Source of the DNA: DMER64 sp049652385
GTDB taxonomy: Bacteria; Bacteroidota; Bacteroidia; Bacteroidales; UBA932
DNA length: 64,000 nt
Direction: 5' to 3'
Assembly (NCBI GenBank): GCA_049652385.1
Contig: JBASDX010000005.1
Location: 1 to 64,000 of the forward strand
The translations under genes and the position numbers were made by a program. Shown in pieces: positions 18,782 through 27,332 of the stretch (position 1 is its first letter; each line of letters starts with the position of its first letter). Below the pieces are notes generated by a model. It searched no databases and was not told the origin of the DNA. It was given only the letters and a program-made list of their open reading frames with translations.

Positions 18782-19663
18782 AGGCAGGTTTCTCAGTTTA
18801 GCTGCCTGCATGGTATTTTTCAACAGCGCTACGCGTGTCATAGGACCTACTCCTCCCGGAACGGGTGTTATGTAACTGCAGTGCGGAGCCACCCGCTCAA
18901 AATCCACATCGCCTACCAGCTTATAACCCGTTTTAGTACCGCTGTCTTCTACCCGGTTAATCCCTACGTCTACGACAACAGCTCCCTCTTTAACCCAATC
19001 CTCTTTAATAAGCAGAGGCCGCCCTATGGCGGCTATCAGAATATCTGCTCTGCGTGCAACCTCCGGCAGATTATCCGTTCTGGAGTGGCAGAGCGTTACC
19101 GTACAGTCTCCCCTGTATCCCTTTCTGGAGAGAAGATTGGCCAGCGGCTTGCCTACAATATTGCTTCTTCCTACAATGACACACTCTTTTCCCTGGAGAG
19201 GAATATGGTAGTAATCCAACAAGTCCACAATTCCTGCCGGCGTTGCCGCTACAAACGACGGGAGACCCAGCAGCATCCGTCCCATATTAATGGGATGAAA
19301 ACCATCCACGTCTTTGTTGGGGTCTATGGTTTCAATAACTTCTTGCTCGTTCAAATGTTCAGGCAAAGGTAACTGTACAATCAGTCCGTCCACACCCATA
19401 TCTTCGTTGATAGATTTCACACATTCAATGAGTCCTTCCTGACTGATGGTAGCAGACAGTTTATATACAATGGACTCCATACCTACTTGCCTGCAATCTT
19501 TCTCTTTGCTTTTGACATACGAATGGCTGGCCGGATCGTCTCCTACCAGGATGGCCGCCATCCGTGGTTTTCTTCCAAATTCTCTGCTCCAACGTTCTAC
19601 ATCGCGTTCAATATCTTTTTTAATGGCTTCTGCAACCATTGTACCATCCAAAATTTTCATCAT
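18773..19663 (-). CDS. folD: Methylenetetrahydrofolate dehydrogenase/cyclohydrolase
   Basis: A 296-aa bifunctional one-carbon enzyme that converts 5,10-methylene-THF through methenyl-THF to 10-formyl-THF. Motifs include SYVKSKEKDCRQVGM with the catalytic lysine, VDGLIVQLPLPEH, and the NADP-binding VIVGRSNIVGKPLANLL. The C-terminal signature TPVPGGVGPMT is intact. It is the last gene of the lysA-tsaC-ffh-folD run, 16 bp after ffh. Confidence 0.96.
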   Translation of the reverse strand: MMKILDGTMVAEAIKKDIERDVERWSREFGRKPRMAAILVGDDPASHSYVKSKEKDCRQVGMESIVYKLSATISQEGLIECVKSINEDMGVDGLIVQLPLPEHLNEQEVIETIDPNKDVDGFHPINMGRMLLGLPSFVAATPAGIVDLLDYYHIPLQGKECVIVGRSNIVGKPLANLLSRKGYRGDCTVTLCHSRTDNLPEVARRADILIAAIGRPLLIKEDWVKEGAVVVDVGINRVEDSGTKTGYKLVGDVDFERVAPHCSYITPVPGGVGPMTRVALLKNTMQAAKLRNLPLF

Positions 19664-19679
19664 CGTATTACTCTGTTAT

Positions 19680-21017
19680 TTATATATTCATTCCACCTCT
19701 TTTGAGTGACTGCATCATGGCTGCACCCCCTCCCTTCCTCAGGTTTCTCATCATGCGTCTTGTTTCATCAAATTGTTTAATCAGACGGTTTACTTCCGTG
19801 ATAGACGTACCGCTGCCATAAGCTATTCTTTTGCGTCTGCTGCCGTTGAGTACGGCCGGATTCTCTCTTTCGTAAGGAGTCATGGACCCTATGATGGCTT
19901 CAATTCCTTTGAAAGCATCGTCATCTATTTCTGCATCTTTTACTGCTTTGGATACGCCCGGAATCATGGCGGCCAGGTCTTTGATATTGCCCATCTTCTT
20001 GACCTGCTTGATTTGTTTAAGAAAATCGTCAAAATTGAAACTGTCCTGGGCCAGCTTCTTCCGGAGCTTCTTACTTTCCTCCTCATCAAATTGTTCCTGG
20101 GCTCTTTCTACGAGCGTGACAATATCTCCCATGCCCAAAATGCGGTCTGCAATCCGCGTAGGGTGGAAAACGTCCAGGGCATCCATTTTTTCGCCGGTAC
20201 CTACAAATTTAATAGGCTTATCAACAACAGCCTTAATGGACAAGGCGGCTCCTCCCCTTGTATCTCCGTCCAATTTGGTAAGAACGACTCCGTCAAATTG
20301 CAATTGTTCATGGAAAGCACGGGCCGTTTCCACGGCATCCTGTCCCGTCATGGCATCTACGACAAAGAGTGTTTCCGTTGGGTTGACAGCTTTTTTAATA
20401 GCGCTGATTTCCTCCATCATCTCCCGGTCCACAGCCAATCGTCCTGCCGTATCTATTAAAACTATGTTGTATCCTGTTTCTCGGGCTTTCTTTAAGGAAT
20501 TGGTTGCTATTTGTACCGGATTTTTATTTCCTTCTTCTGTATACACCTCTACCCCAATCTGTTGTCCAAGTACTTTCAATTGTTCTATGGCTGCCGGTCT
20601 GTATACGTCGGCTGCAACCAATAAAGGACGCATACTTTTCTTTTGCTTAAGATGTAAGGCCAATTTACCGGAGAAGGTTGTTTTCCCCGATCCTTGCAAC
20701 CCGGCAACGAGGACAACGCCGGGGTTACCTTTTGTGTTGATACCTACAGCTTCGCCTCCCATCAGCTCTACCAGTTTGTCGTGGACAATTTTTGTCATCA
20801 TCTGACCGGGACGGACAGCTGTCAATACCTGCCTGCCCATGGCCTCTTCCTTCACATCGTCGCAAAAATTCCTGGCTACTTTATAACTGACGTCTGCATC
20901 CAATAAGGAACGACGTACCTCTTTCAACGTCTCTGCCACGTTGATTTCTGTAATCCTTCCTTCTCCTTTGAGCAGCTTGAGTGATCGCTCCAGTCTTTCT
21001 GTAAGATTTTCAAACAT
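19680..21017 (-). CDS. ffh: Signal recognition particle protein Ffh
   Basis: A 445-aa SRP54 homologue that binds signal peptides of nascent membrane proteins together with 4.5S RNA. It has the N domain (residues 1-90), the G domain with P-loop GLQGSGKTT, DTAGRL and TKLDGDTRGG, and the M domain from about 300 with the RNA-binding SMTPYERENP region and a C-terminal methionine-rich end. It is co-directional with lysA, the tsaC gene and folD. Confidence 0.96.
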   Translation of the reverse strand: MFENLTERLERSLKLLKGEGRITEINVAETLKEVRRSLLDADVSYKVARNFCDDVKEEAMGRQVLTAVRPGQMMTKIVHDKLVELMGGEAVGINTKGNPGVVLVAGLQGSGKTTFSGKLALHLKQKKSMRPLLVAADVYRPAAIEQLKVLGQQIGVEVYTEEGNKNPVQIATNSLKKARETGYNIVLIDTAGRLAVDREMMEEISAIKKAVNPTETLFVVDAMTGQDAVETARAFHEQLQFDGVVLTKLDGDTRGGAALSIKAVVDKPIKFVGTGEKMDALDVFHPTRIADRILGMGDIVTLVERAQEQFDEEESKKLRKKLAQDSFNFDDFLKQIKQVKKMGNIKDLAAMIPGVSKAVKDAEIDDDAFKGIEAIIGSMTPYERENPAVLNGSRRKRIAYGSGTSITEVNRLIKQFDETRRMMRNLRKGGGAAMMQSLKRGGMNI

Positions 21018-21035
21018 AGGCTATTAAAAGTTTTA

Positions 21036-21653
21036 TTACGTACGTAAAGGTTTTGGGCCTTCCCTCAGGATTTCCGGCTCAGAGCCTGTGCAATCTATAA
21101 TGGCAGAAGGATCCAATCCCCCCGGACCCCCATCAATGACCAAATCTACGTGTTGTCCAAATCGCTCATATATAAGGCCCGGATCTGATGAATAGGCAGG
21201 CTCTTCTTCATCCCAAGGCAAGGAGGTTGAAATAATGGGTACTCCCAATTCTTTGAGAATGATTTGCAAAATGGGGTTATCCGGAACACGTATACCCACC
21301 GTTCGTTTCTTGCTGTTAAATAGTTTTGGCACCATGTTGTTGCCTTTAAGCAAAAAGGTAAACGGTCCGGGAAGGTTCTTCTTCATCATTTTAAAAACAT
21401 TGTTGTCTAACGGTCTGCAATAATTGGACAGTTGCGATAAATCGTGACACAGAAAAGAAAGCCTTGTAGAAGGTGTATAATACCCTTTAATCCTTTCCAT
21501 TATCGGCACCGAAGATAGAAAATCTATAGAACATCCCATACCGTACACGCTGTCTGTAGGATATATGACAATGCCGCCTTTTTCCAATACAGAAACGACT
21601 GTTTGAACCAATCGTTCCTGAGGATTGTCAGGATAAATCTTTAACAACATCAT
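21036..21653 (-). CDS. Threonylcarbamoyl-AMP synthase (YrdC/Sua5 family)
   Basis: A 205-aa YrdC-domain protein that makes threonylcarbamoyl-AMP from threonine, bicarbonate and ATP for the t6A37 modification of tRNA. Conserved motifs are GGIVIYPTDSVYGMGC, KRTVGIRVP and PIISTSLP. It has no C-terminal Sua5 domain, so it is the short TsaC form. It starts 3 bp after the lysA stop and is followed by ffh. Confidence 0.92.
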   Translation of the reverse strand: MMLLKIYPDNPQERLVQTVVSVLEKGGIVIYPTDSVYGMGCSIDFLSSVPIMERIKGYYTPSTRLSFLCHDLSQLSNYCRPLDNNVFKMMKKNLPGPFTFLLKGNNMVPKLFNSKKRTVGIRVPDNPILQIILKELGVPIISTSLPWDEEEPAYSSDPGLIYERFGQHVDLVIDGGPGGLDPSAIIDCTGSEPEILREGPKPLRT

Positions 21654-21656
21654 GTA

Positions 21657-22814
21657 TTACAATTCAGACGAGTAATAAGCCTGAGCCAGTTCTTTCTGGT
21701 TGTATCTCATGCTCATAACCTGACCGTATGCACCTGCGGAGCAAATGGCCAAAAGATCTCCGCGTTCTGTTACAGGCAACCGGGCGGATTCGTCAAATCT
21801 GTCAGAAGACTCACATACGGGGCCAACCACATCATACGTTTTCTTTCGCTTGGCCGTTGAAGTAATATTATATATGACGTGACGGGCCTGATACAAAGCC
21901 GGTCTTATCAAATCGTTCATACCGGCATCGATGATAACAAATTCTTTTCCCTGCCCTTTCTTAACGAACAATACGCTTGATATGAGGAAGCCTGCCTGTC
22001 CCACCAATGTCCTTCCCGGTTCAAAATGTATTTTTTGTCCTTTTCTTACTTCCAGATGGCGATGGATGGTCTCAAAATAGGTTTCAAAAGGGCTGATGGG
22101 ATTTTCCAGCGGTTTTTCATAATCGATGGCCAAACCACCGCCCATATTGATATGTTCCAGGGTCACATTCTTTCGTTCAAACCATTTCTGGAATGCATTC
22201 ATTTTTTCACACAATTTTACAAACACATCCATTTCTGTAATTTGTGAGCCAACGTGCACGTGCAATCCCAGCAGTTTAACATTTGGACAATTGTTGATTA
22301 CGCCAAGTGCCTCTGTCAGGTCTTTACCCGAAATACCAAACTTATCTTTAGAGCGTCCTGTTGTAATTTGCTTGATGGTCTTTGCATCTATATCGGGATT
22401 CAAGCGTAACGAGATACCGGCTGTTTTGCCCATTTGAGCAGCCAGGTCATTGATTACCTTAATTTCCTGGACAGATTCACAATTAAAGGAGAAAATGCCC
22501 CCCTGTAACGACAATTTGATTTCTTTATCTGTTTTTCCCACTCCCGCAAATACTATGGTATCCGGGTCAAAGCCTAAATCAAGGGCCAGCTGAACCTCGT
22601 TACCGCTTACACAATCCGCTCCCAGTCCGGCTCTGTGTATGATTTCTAAAATTTGCGGGTTGGCATTGGCTTTCATGGCATAATGTGCATGATAGCCATA
22701 TTTTCTAATAATTTTTGTATACAGTCTGAGGGTTTGATCCAGGATATCCAGATCGTAAAAATAAAAAGGCGTTTCCAGACGTTTAAACGCATTTACAAAA
22801 CGTGTCAGTTGCAT
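21657..22814 (-). CDS. lysA: Diaminopimelate decarboxylase
   Basis: A 385-aa PLP enzyme for the last step of lysine synthesis. The PLP lysine lies in HYAMKANAN, the phosphate-binding glycines in HINMGGGLAIDY, and the substrate cysteine region is GPVCESSDRF. The start at 22814 (MQLTRFVNAF) fits the family; the longer frame to 22874 runs through a terminator. It has its own -7 element at 22838-22845 just past that terminator. Confidence 0.94.
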   Translation of the reverse strand: MQLTRFVNAFKRLETPFYFYDLDILDQTLRLYTKIIRKYGYHAHYAMKANANPQILEIIHRAGLGADCVSGNEVQLALDLGFDPDTIVFAGVGKTDKEIKLSLQGGIFSFNCESVQEIKVINDLAAQMGKTAGISLRLNPDIDAKTIKQITTGRSKDKFGISGKDLTEALGVINNCPNVKLLGLHVHVGSQITEMDVFVKLCEKMNAFQKWFERKNVTLEHINMGGGLAIDYEKPLENPISPFETYFETIHRHLEVRKGQKIHFEPGRTLVGQAGFLISSVLFVKKGQGKEFVIIDAGMNDLIRPALYQARHVIYNITSTAKRKKTYDVVGPVCESSDRFDESARLPVTERGDLLAICSAGAYGQVMSMRYNQKELAQAYYSSEL

Positions 22815-22837
22815 ATTGCTTCGTAAGAAATTCCTGA

Positions 22838-22845
22838 CAAAAATA
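22838..22845 (-). promoter_or_regulatory. Promoter -7 element for lysA
   Basis: On the minus strand TATTTTTG fits TAnnTTTG and predicts a leader of about 20 nt before the lysA ATG. It lies directly after the terminator of the small-peptide unit, so lysA transcription is restarted separately. Confidence 0.5.
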
Positions 22846-22846
22846 A

Positions 22847-22890
22847 TAAAAAAAAACCGGAAGCGCTGCAGCACTTCCGGTTTCTTTTTT
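22847..22890 (-). terminator. Intrinsic terminator after the small-peptide genes
   Basis: A perfect 10-bp inverted repeat (AAACCGGAAG at 22854-22863 with CTTCCGGTTT at 22874-22883) encloses a 10-nt loop. On the minus strand it is followed by a run of nine T. It ends the transcript of the 44/48-aa peptide genes. The plus-strand side also ends in TTTCTTTTTT, so it may work both ways. It is the only clear intrinsic terminator I saw in the window. Confidence 0.8.
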
Positions 22891-22901
22891 AATAACTAAG
22901 A

Positions 22902-23048
22902 TTAAGGTTCCGGAAAAACCAAGTTCCAAATACCTGAAACTATAGCCGCTAAAAGTGCTCCGGCACCAAGAAAAGCAAAAATGAAACCTGTTTCAAAATT
23001 TAGCAATCCTTGCCACATGTCTCTAAGAATTGTCCAAAGTACGTCCAT
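22902..23048 (-). CDS. 48-aa single-helix membrane peptide, paralogue of the upstream 44-aa peptide
   Basis: An open frame of 48 codons beginning ATG GAC GTA and ending TAA at 22902. The first ~18 residues are amphipathic (MDVLWTILRDMWQGLLNF), then comes N-F-E-T, then one membrane helix rich in Ala, Gly, Leu and Ile, then a short tail ending F-P-E-P. The 44-aa peptide upstream has the same plan: N-P-E-T, helix, F-P-G-E-P-L. The shared order and motifs indicate duplication. I recognise no family. It lies 93 bp after the first peptide gene and 12 bp before the terminator, so it is probably on the same abundant transcript. Confidence 0.65.
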   Translation of the reverse strand: MDVLWTILRDMWQGLLNFETGFIFAFLGAGALLAAIVSGIWNLVFPEP

Positions 23049-23141
23049 ATTTAATTCGAATTAAATGTTAATTTACCTACTCTTTAAAGGATTTTCGGAT
23101 TACTCCTGCATATTGCAACAAAATTGATTCACCCGGTTCTG

Positions 23142-23276
23142 TTATAGTGGCTCTCCTGGGAAAATAAAGCTTGCCAGAAATGGCAGGAAAAGGCCTATAG
23201 CCGTGAGAATCAATGCAAACCACCAATTGGTTTCGGGGTTTTGAATAATACCTTTCAATAATTCAATAAATTCCAT
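23142..23276 (-). CDS. 44-aa single-helix membrane peptide
   Basis: An open frame of 44 codons (ATG GAA TTT ATT GAA ...) ending TAA at 23142. An N-terminal segment of about 12 residues (MEFIELLKGIIQ) is followed by N-P-E-T, two Trp, a single hydrophobic helix (FALILTAIGLFLPFLASFIF) and the tail P-G-E-P-L. It is the first gene after a well-formed -33/-7 promoter with a ~49-nt leader. The similarity to the 48-aa peptide downstream argues that both are real. Function unknown; possibilities include a small subunit of a membrane complex, a stress peptide or a holin-like peptide, with no evidence to choose. Confidence 0.65.
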   Translation of the reverse strand: MEFIELLKGIIQNPETNWWFALILTAIGLFLPFLASFIFPGEPL

Positions 23277-23328
23277 GGTTTTTTATTGTTAATAGTGTTA
23301 AATGGTTAATAATTTCAAACAACAAGGG

Positions 23329-23359
23329 CAAAGTTAAAAATCTTTTTCTAACTACCAAA
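23329..23359 (-). promoter_or_regulatory. Strong -33/-7 promoter for the small-peptide unit
   Basis: On the minus strand TTTG (23356-23359) and TAACTTTG (23329-23336) are separated by exactly 19 bp, among the best matches to the Bacteroidota consensus in the window. The predicted start is near 23325. It lies right after the DUF4301 stop at 23370. Confidence 0.7.
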
Positions 23360-23369
23360 TACTGTATGT

Positions 23370-24839
23370 TCAATTATTATGCTCTTTTCGCAACAAATCC
23401 ATCACGGTTTTCACAGGATTAAACGTACTTATGGGCACTTCAATAAATACCGTATTCCAGCGGCTCATGGCTCCGTTCCACAAGCCCGGCCATTCCAAAG
23501 CTTTTAACTCTTTACCCTCCAGGGTTTTATGAGATATGAACCCGGTGTCTTCATCCGCAAACCGTAACAAGTCATACGGCTTACCCTTACTATCTTTAAT
23601 AGAGCATACTATATCCACGGGATTAAAATGTGTAGATGCATGTTTTTTTTCGTTCAGTTGAACTTCTTCCAAAATTTGTAAAGAACTGCTTCCGTCACTC
23701 TCCCTTACCCGGAAAGGACCTCCTCCGGGCTCTCCCGTTACGGGGACCATACCGCATATACGTATGGGTCTGTCCAAAAGAGACAACAAAAAGGCACTAC
23801 GGGACCGCACGTCTCCCGGATGTACAGGCAGGTTAGTCCTGGAAAATGTACGTTCCAGATAGGTTGTTGCCTTGTCAAGCAAATTTTCGTCTTCCGGGTT
23901 CTCTTGCAATGCATATATATAGGTATGTACTTGTTTTTGACATTCCACCAGATAACCTGCCAATACTCTCCTCCAATAAATAACCGGATCGAGCCTTGAC
24001 TCCGGAACCACATTATCAATATTACGTATGACAATCAAATCTTCACGCAGGGTATTGAGGTTTTTCAAAAGAGCTCCGTGTCCGCCGGGACGGAATAACA
24101 AAGTGCCATCACTTTTTCTGAACGGATTGTTGTCAAGATCTACGGCAATCGTGTCTGTTGAAGGACTCTGGGTAGAAAAATCTATGGAAAAGACAAGATT
24201 GAAACGCCGGGAAATTTTTTCTTCCACCTCTTTCCACAGTTCCATGAAAAGCGGCTCGTGTTCTTTGGATACCGTAAAATGCAAAGAAGCCGTTCCGTCA
24301 TGGTTTGCCATGGACAGCGCTGCTTCTGTAAGGTGCTCTTCAAAAGGAGTTCTGGATGCCTCTGCATACTTGTGAAAAGGTATCAGCCCTTTTGGCAGAT
24401 TTGCGTAACCCATGGCATCCGGCATGAGCAATGCATCCAAAACGGCGCTCTTGTCGGTAAGGTCTATGTGTTGCTTTTCCAGTATGGGGTAAAAAGCAAA
24501 TTCCCGTAACGATGAAAAAAAGAGTTTTGCATGGATACTTAACGCTTGTTCATTCCCTGCATGCAAGGTTTCTCTGGCTTGAAAAAGGTCACTGAACATC
24601 CGGCTGGCAGCACCCGAAGCCGGTACAAATTTTACGCGGCTACCTTTCCAACTGTCGTAAAGTGCTGCGAATTTTTGTTGTTCCTCCGCCGTCAGGCAGG
24701 TTATGCCGTTACCGGGTGTGGCCGGTCCTAAAATATCCAAAGGAGGAAATCCTTTTCTAAAACTTTGCAATTGCTTTTCTACCTCTGTAAGCGTGAGTCC
24801 TCTTTTCTTTATGGCCTTTTTGTCTTGTTGTGTAAACAT
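23370..24839 (-). CDS. DUF4301 family protein
   Basis: A 489-aa protein, start at the ATG at 24839, 13 bp inside the upstream pdxB gene. It matches the DUF4301 family as I know it, including the N-terminal motif VPASGAASRMF and the central FRPGGHGALLKNLN. These glycine-rich motifs and the following DLIVIRNIDNV resemble those of sugar-nucleotidyltransferase folds, so a nucleotide-binding enzyme is a reasonable guess, but the activity is unknown. It is the last gene of the recF-dciA-pdxB unit. Confidence 0.8.
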   Translation of the reverse strand: MFTQQDKKAIKKRGLTLTEVEKQLQSFRKGFPPLDILGPATPGNGITCLTAEEQQKFAALYDSWKGSRVKFVPASGAASRMFSDLFQARETLHAGNEQALSIHAKLFFSSLREFAFYPILEKQHIDLTDKSAVLDALLMPDAMGYANLPKGLIPFHKYAEASRTPFEEHLTEAALSMANHDGTASLHFTVSKEHEPLFMELWKEVEEKISRRFNLVFSIDFSTQSPSTDTIAVDLDNNPFRKSDGTLLFRPGGHGALLKNLNTLREDLIVIRNIDNVVPESRLDPVIYWRRVLAGYLVECQKQVHTYIYALQENPEDENLLDKATTYLERTFSRTNLPVHPGDVRSRSAFLLSLLDRPIRICGMVPVTGEPGGGPFRVRESDGSSSLQILEEVQLNEKKHASTHFNPVDIVCSIKDSKGKPYDLLRFADEDTGFISHKTLEGKELKALEWPGLWNGAMSRWNTVFIEVPISTFNPVKTVMDLLRKEHNN

Positions 24840-24850
24840 CCTGTTTGGTA

Positions 24851-25888
24851 TTAAAATTTCAATCGGTCGTATTGTTCGGGTGTCCATTCCCGTCTGTACA
24901 CATAACTATTTCTTAGTTCCTCAAAAAGAGAGGGGTTGGCACGCAAGCGCCGGTCTTCTTCCATAATGGGGAAACATTGCGTAAATAACAAATGGTCAGG
25001 AACTTCTTTTACCGGAGGCAAAGAAACCGTATAATGCATAAGTTCCTCCCATTGAAAATGCTCCGCCAGGGCCCGTACTACCGTTTCTGACGCATTCCTT
25101 TTGCCTTCCATGGAATACCCGGCAATGTGCGGAGTTGCAATACGGGATGCATCCAGCGTTTTTCTGTCAATATACGGTTCGTTTTTCCACACATCCAACA
25201 TAACGGGTCCTAAATGAATGGCTGCTTTTTGTAAGGCTTCTTCATCCGCCACATCTCCTCTGGAGGTATTGATAAAAAAGGCACCTTCTTTCATTTTGCT
25301 GAAAAAAGAACGGTCAGCCATATTTCTTGTCGTGTCATCCAAAGGCACATGCAACGTTACTACATCGGCTCCGGAAAGCAAGACGTCCATAGAACAGAAT
25401 TTTTCTGCCCCTTCTCTTTTGGCTCTGGGCGGATCGTTTAAAAGGGTTTTCATGCCTAGGTGTCCGGCCAGTTGTTCCACTTTACTTCCCACATTTCCCA
25501 CCCCGACAATACCGATTGTTTTACCGGAAAGATTCAGGTTGTATTGAGAAGCCATAACGGCCATGGCGGTAAAAACATACTGCATGACCGCGCCTGCATT
25601 ACATCCGGGAGCGTGTGCCACCCTGATGTTTGCCGCTGTACAATAATCCAAATCTATATGGTCTGTACCGATGGTGGGTGATCCTATGAAAGAAACGCTG
25701 CTTCCTTGCAACAGCCGGGCTGAACAAACGGTACGCGTCCTTATCAGGAGCGCATCTGCCTTTTGCAAAGATTCCTTATTAATTTTATGATACGGCAAAC
25801 GGGTCATGTGTGCAAAACGCGGGATAATTCCTTCTAAATAAGGAATCTGATTGTCAACAACAAGGTGCGGTTTTTTGCGCATATTCAA
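24851..25888 (-). CDS. pdxB: 4-phosphoerythronate dehydrogenase
   Basis: A 345-aa D-2-hydroxyacid dehydrogenase of the DXP-dependent vitamin B6 pathway, oxidising 4-phosphoerythronate. The Rossmann motif is GIVGVGNVGSK, the catalytic Arg lies in NTSRGDVADEEAL, and the His in TPHIAGYSMEG. The PdxB-type C-terminal dimerisation domain covers about residues 285-345. It overlaps the DciA-like gene upstream by 4 bp and DUF4301 downstream by 13 bp. Confidence 0.88.
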   Translation of the reverse strand: MNMRKKPHLVVDNQIPYLEGIIPRFAHMTRLPYHKINKESLQKADALLIRTRTVCSARLLQGSSVSFIGSPTIGTDHIDLDYCTAANIRVAHAPGCNAGAVMQYVFTAMAVMASQYNLNLSGKTIGIVGVGNVGSKVEQLAGHLGMKTLLNDPPRAKREGAEKFCSMDVLLSGADVVTLHVPLDDTTRNMADRSFFSKMKEGAFFINTSRGDVADEEALQKAAIHLGPVMLDVWKNEPYIDRKTLDASRIATPHIAGYSMEGKRNASETVVRALAEHFQWEELMHYTVSLPPVKEVPDHLLFTQCFPIMEEDRRLRANPSLFEELRNSYVYRREWTPEQYDRLKF

Positions 25889-26175
25889 CGTATGATGATT
25901 TCTTGTACCGTATCATTCTGTAAAAGAGCATTCAGTTTCGCCTTCAGGAAGACTTTCTGCATATCCAGCTGGCAGCGCAAAACGGACGATGTCACATGTA
26001 CCGTGTACACACCATTGCGGAAATTCCGTCGGACACATCCGGCAGCAGCCGCCGTACCTACAAGCTCATCCCAGGCTTTATGAATATTCAGTATCTCCAG
26101 GCCTTCTGCCAGACCGGTTTCTTGCAGCGTTTCTTCAAGTATGTCCTTCAACAGTCTTGTTTTATGCCTCTTCAT
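25885..26175 (-). CDS. DUF721/DciA-like protein
   Basis: A 96-aa protein with the DUF721 pattern: helical N-terminus, then AWDELVGTAAAAGC and a beta-rich part ending in LRCQLDMQKVFLKAKLNALL. In other bacteria DciA-type proteins help load the replicative helicase DnaB. The position directly after recF, overlapping it by 14 bp, supports a DNA-replication role. The family is clear; the loader function in this organism is inferred. Confidence 0.82.
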   Translation of the reverse strand: MKRHKTRLLKDILEETLQETGLAEGLEILNIHKAWDELVGTAAAAGCVRRNFRNGVYTVHVTSSVLRCQLDMQKVFLKAKLNALLQNDTVQEIIIR

Positions 26176-27262
26176 GCGTAAACCTCCCTTCTTTTACCCT
26201 GAATATTTTACGTGGACCTCCCAAATTTCTAATAATCTCTTCTATGCGTACTTTATTGCTGTCCGTTAAAAAAATCTGTCCGAATCCATCTTCTACAACC
26301 AAATGCAGCAAATGCGATACCCTTTGCGCATCTAGTTTATCAAAAACATCGTCCAGCAATAAAATGGGAGCCAATTCCTTCATTTGCCTGATTAAAGCAA
26401 ATTGCGCCAGTTTGAGGGCCAGCAGATACGTTTTTTGCTGCCCTTGCGATCCGCAAGCTCTCAGCGCATAACCTCCTAAAGAAAAATAAATATCGTCACG
26501 CTGGATACCTACACTCGTATGCATAAGTGCTTTGTCTTTTGCCAAAGATTGCTGAAGCAAGTCTTTCATTGGTGCATGATTCAAATCGGAATCATACCTT
26601 AAATCAACGGCTTCCTTGCCCGACGACAGCAAGTTGTAATATGTGGTTACCTGTGGCCTGAGCAAGCTGCACAGCCGGCTGCGTGCAGCGTGAATGGCAT
26701 CTGCCCTGGCGGCAAGAGCCACATCCAGTGCCTGCAGTACCTCCTGAGATTCTTTGCCTGTCTTCAGCCATCGGTTCCGTTGGAAAAGTAACTTTTTATA
26801 CTCCATAACCGTTTGCAGATAATCCGGTTTTGTCTGGGAAAGCAGAAAATTCATGTACTTGCGCCGCTCTTCTCCGGAGCCGTATACAAGTGCAGTATCC
26901 TGCGGAGAAACCAGGACTACAGGCAGCAATCCCACGTGCAAAGACAATTTATCATAACGTTTTCCATTCCTTTGAAATATTTTTTCTGTCCCGGGTGTCA
27001 CAGAACAAGAAATCTTTTCAACCAAACCTTGTTGCATGACATACTCTCCGAAAAGTGAAAACTCCCCGGCTTGGTGACGTACAACATCCCGGTCCGGAAT
27101 GGAAAGCGAGCTTTTACACAGGCTCAGATAGTAAATGGCGTCCAACAGGTTGGTTTTTCCTTCTCCGTTGTCTCCGTACAATACGTTAATTCCGGGAGAA
27201 AATGCCAATTGAGCCTGATTAATGTTTTTGAAATCAGAGATCAACAATCGGGATAAATGCAT
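26162..27262 (-). CDS. recF: DNA replication and repair protein RecF
   Basis: A 366-aa SMC-like ATPase that helps load RecA at gaps through RecOR. It has the Walker A motif GDNGEGKTNLLDAIYYL, the ABC-type signature near LRACGSQGQQKTYLLALKLAQ and Walker B APILLLDDVFDKLD. It is the first gene of a unit with the DciA-like gene, pdxB and DUF4301, from a promoter divergent to the TPR gene. Confidence 0.95.
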   Translation of the reverse strand: MHLSRLLISDFKNINQAQLAFSPGINVLYGDNGEGKTNLLDAIYYLSLCKSSLSIPDRDVVRHQAGEFSLFGEYVMQQGLVEKISCSVTPGTEKIFQRNGKRYDKLSLHVGLLPVVLVSPQDTALVYGSGEERRKYMNFLLSQTKPDYLQTVMEYKKLLFQRNRWLKTGKESQEVLQALDVALAARADAIHAARSRLCSLLRPQVTTYYNLLSSGKEAVDLRYDSDLNHAPMKDLLQQSLAKDKALMHTSVGIQRDDIYFSLGGYALRACGSQGQQKTYLLALKLAQFALIRQMKELAPILLLDDVFDKLDAQRVSHLLHLVVEDGFGQIFLTDSNKVRIEEIIRNLGGPRKIFRVKEGRFTHEEA

Positions 27263-27284
27263 GCAGATTCCTTGTATAAGTATG

Positions 27285-27292
27285 CAAAAATA
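27285..27292 (-). promoter_or_regulatory. Promoter -7 element for recF
   Basis: TATTTTTG on the minus strand, with a predicted leader of about 19 nt. It is divergent to the TPR-gene promoter at 27305, with only 12 bp between the two -7 elements. Confidence 0.5.
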
Positions 27293-27304
27293 GCAAAATT
27301 TACG

Positions 27305-27312
27305 TATATTTG
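27305..27312 (+). promoter_or_regulatory. Promoter -7 element for the TPR/yebC unit
   Basis: TATATTTG fits TAnnTTTG and lies 20 bp before the ATG at 27333, with a predicted leader of about 17 nt. Confidence 0.55.
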
Positions 27313-27332
27313 CCGCCTTAAATCATAGACCT

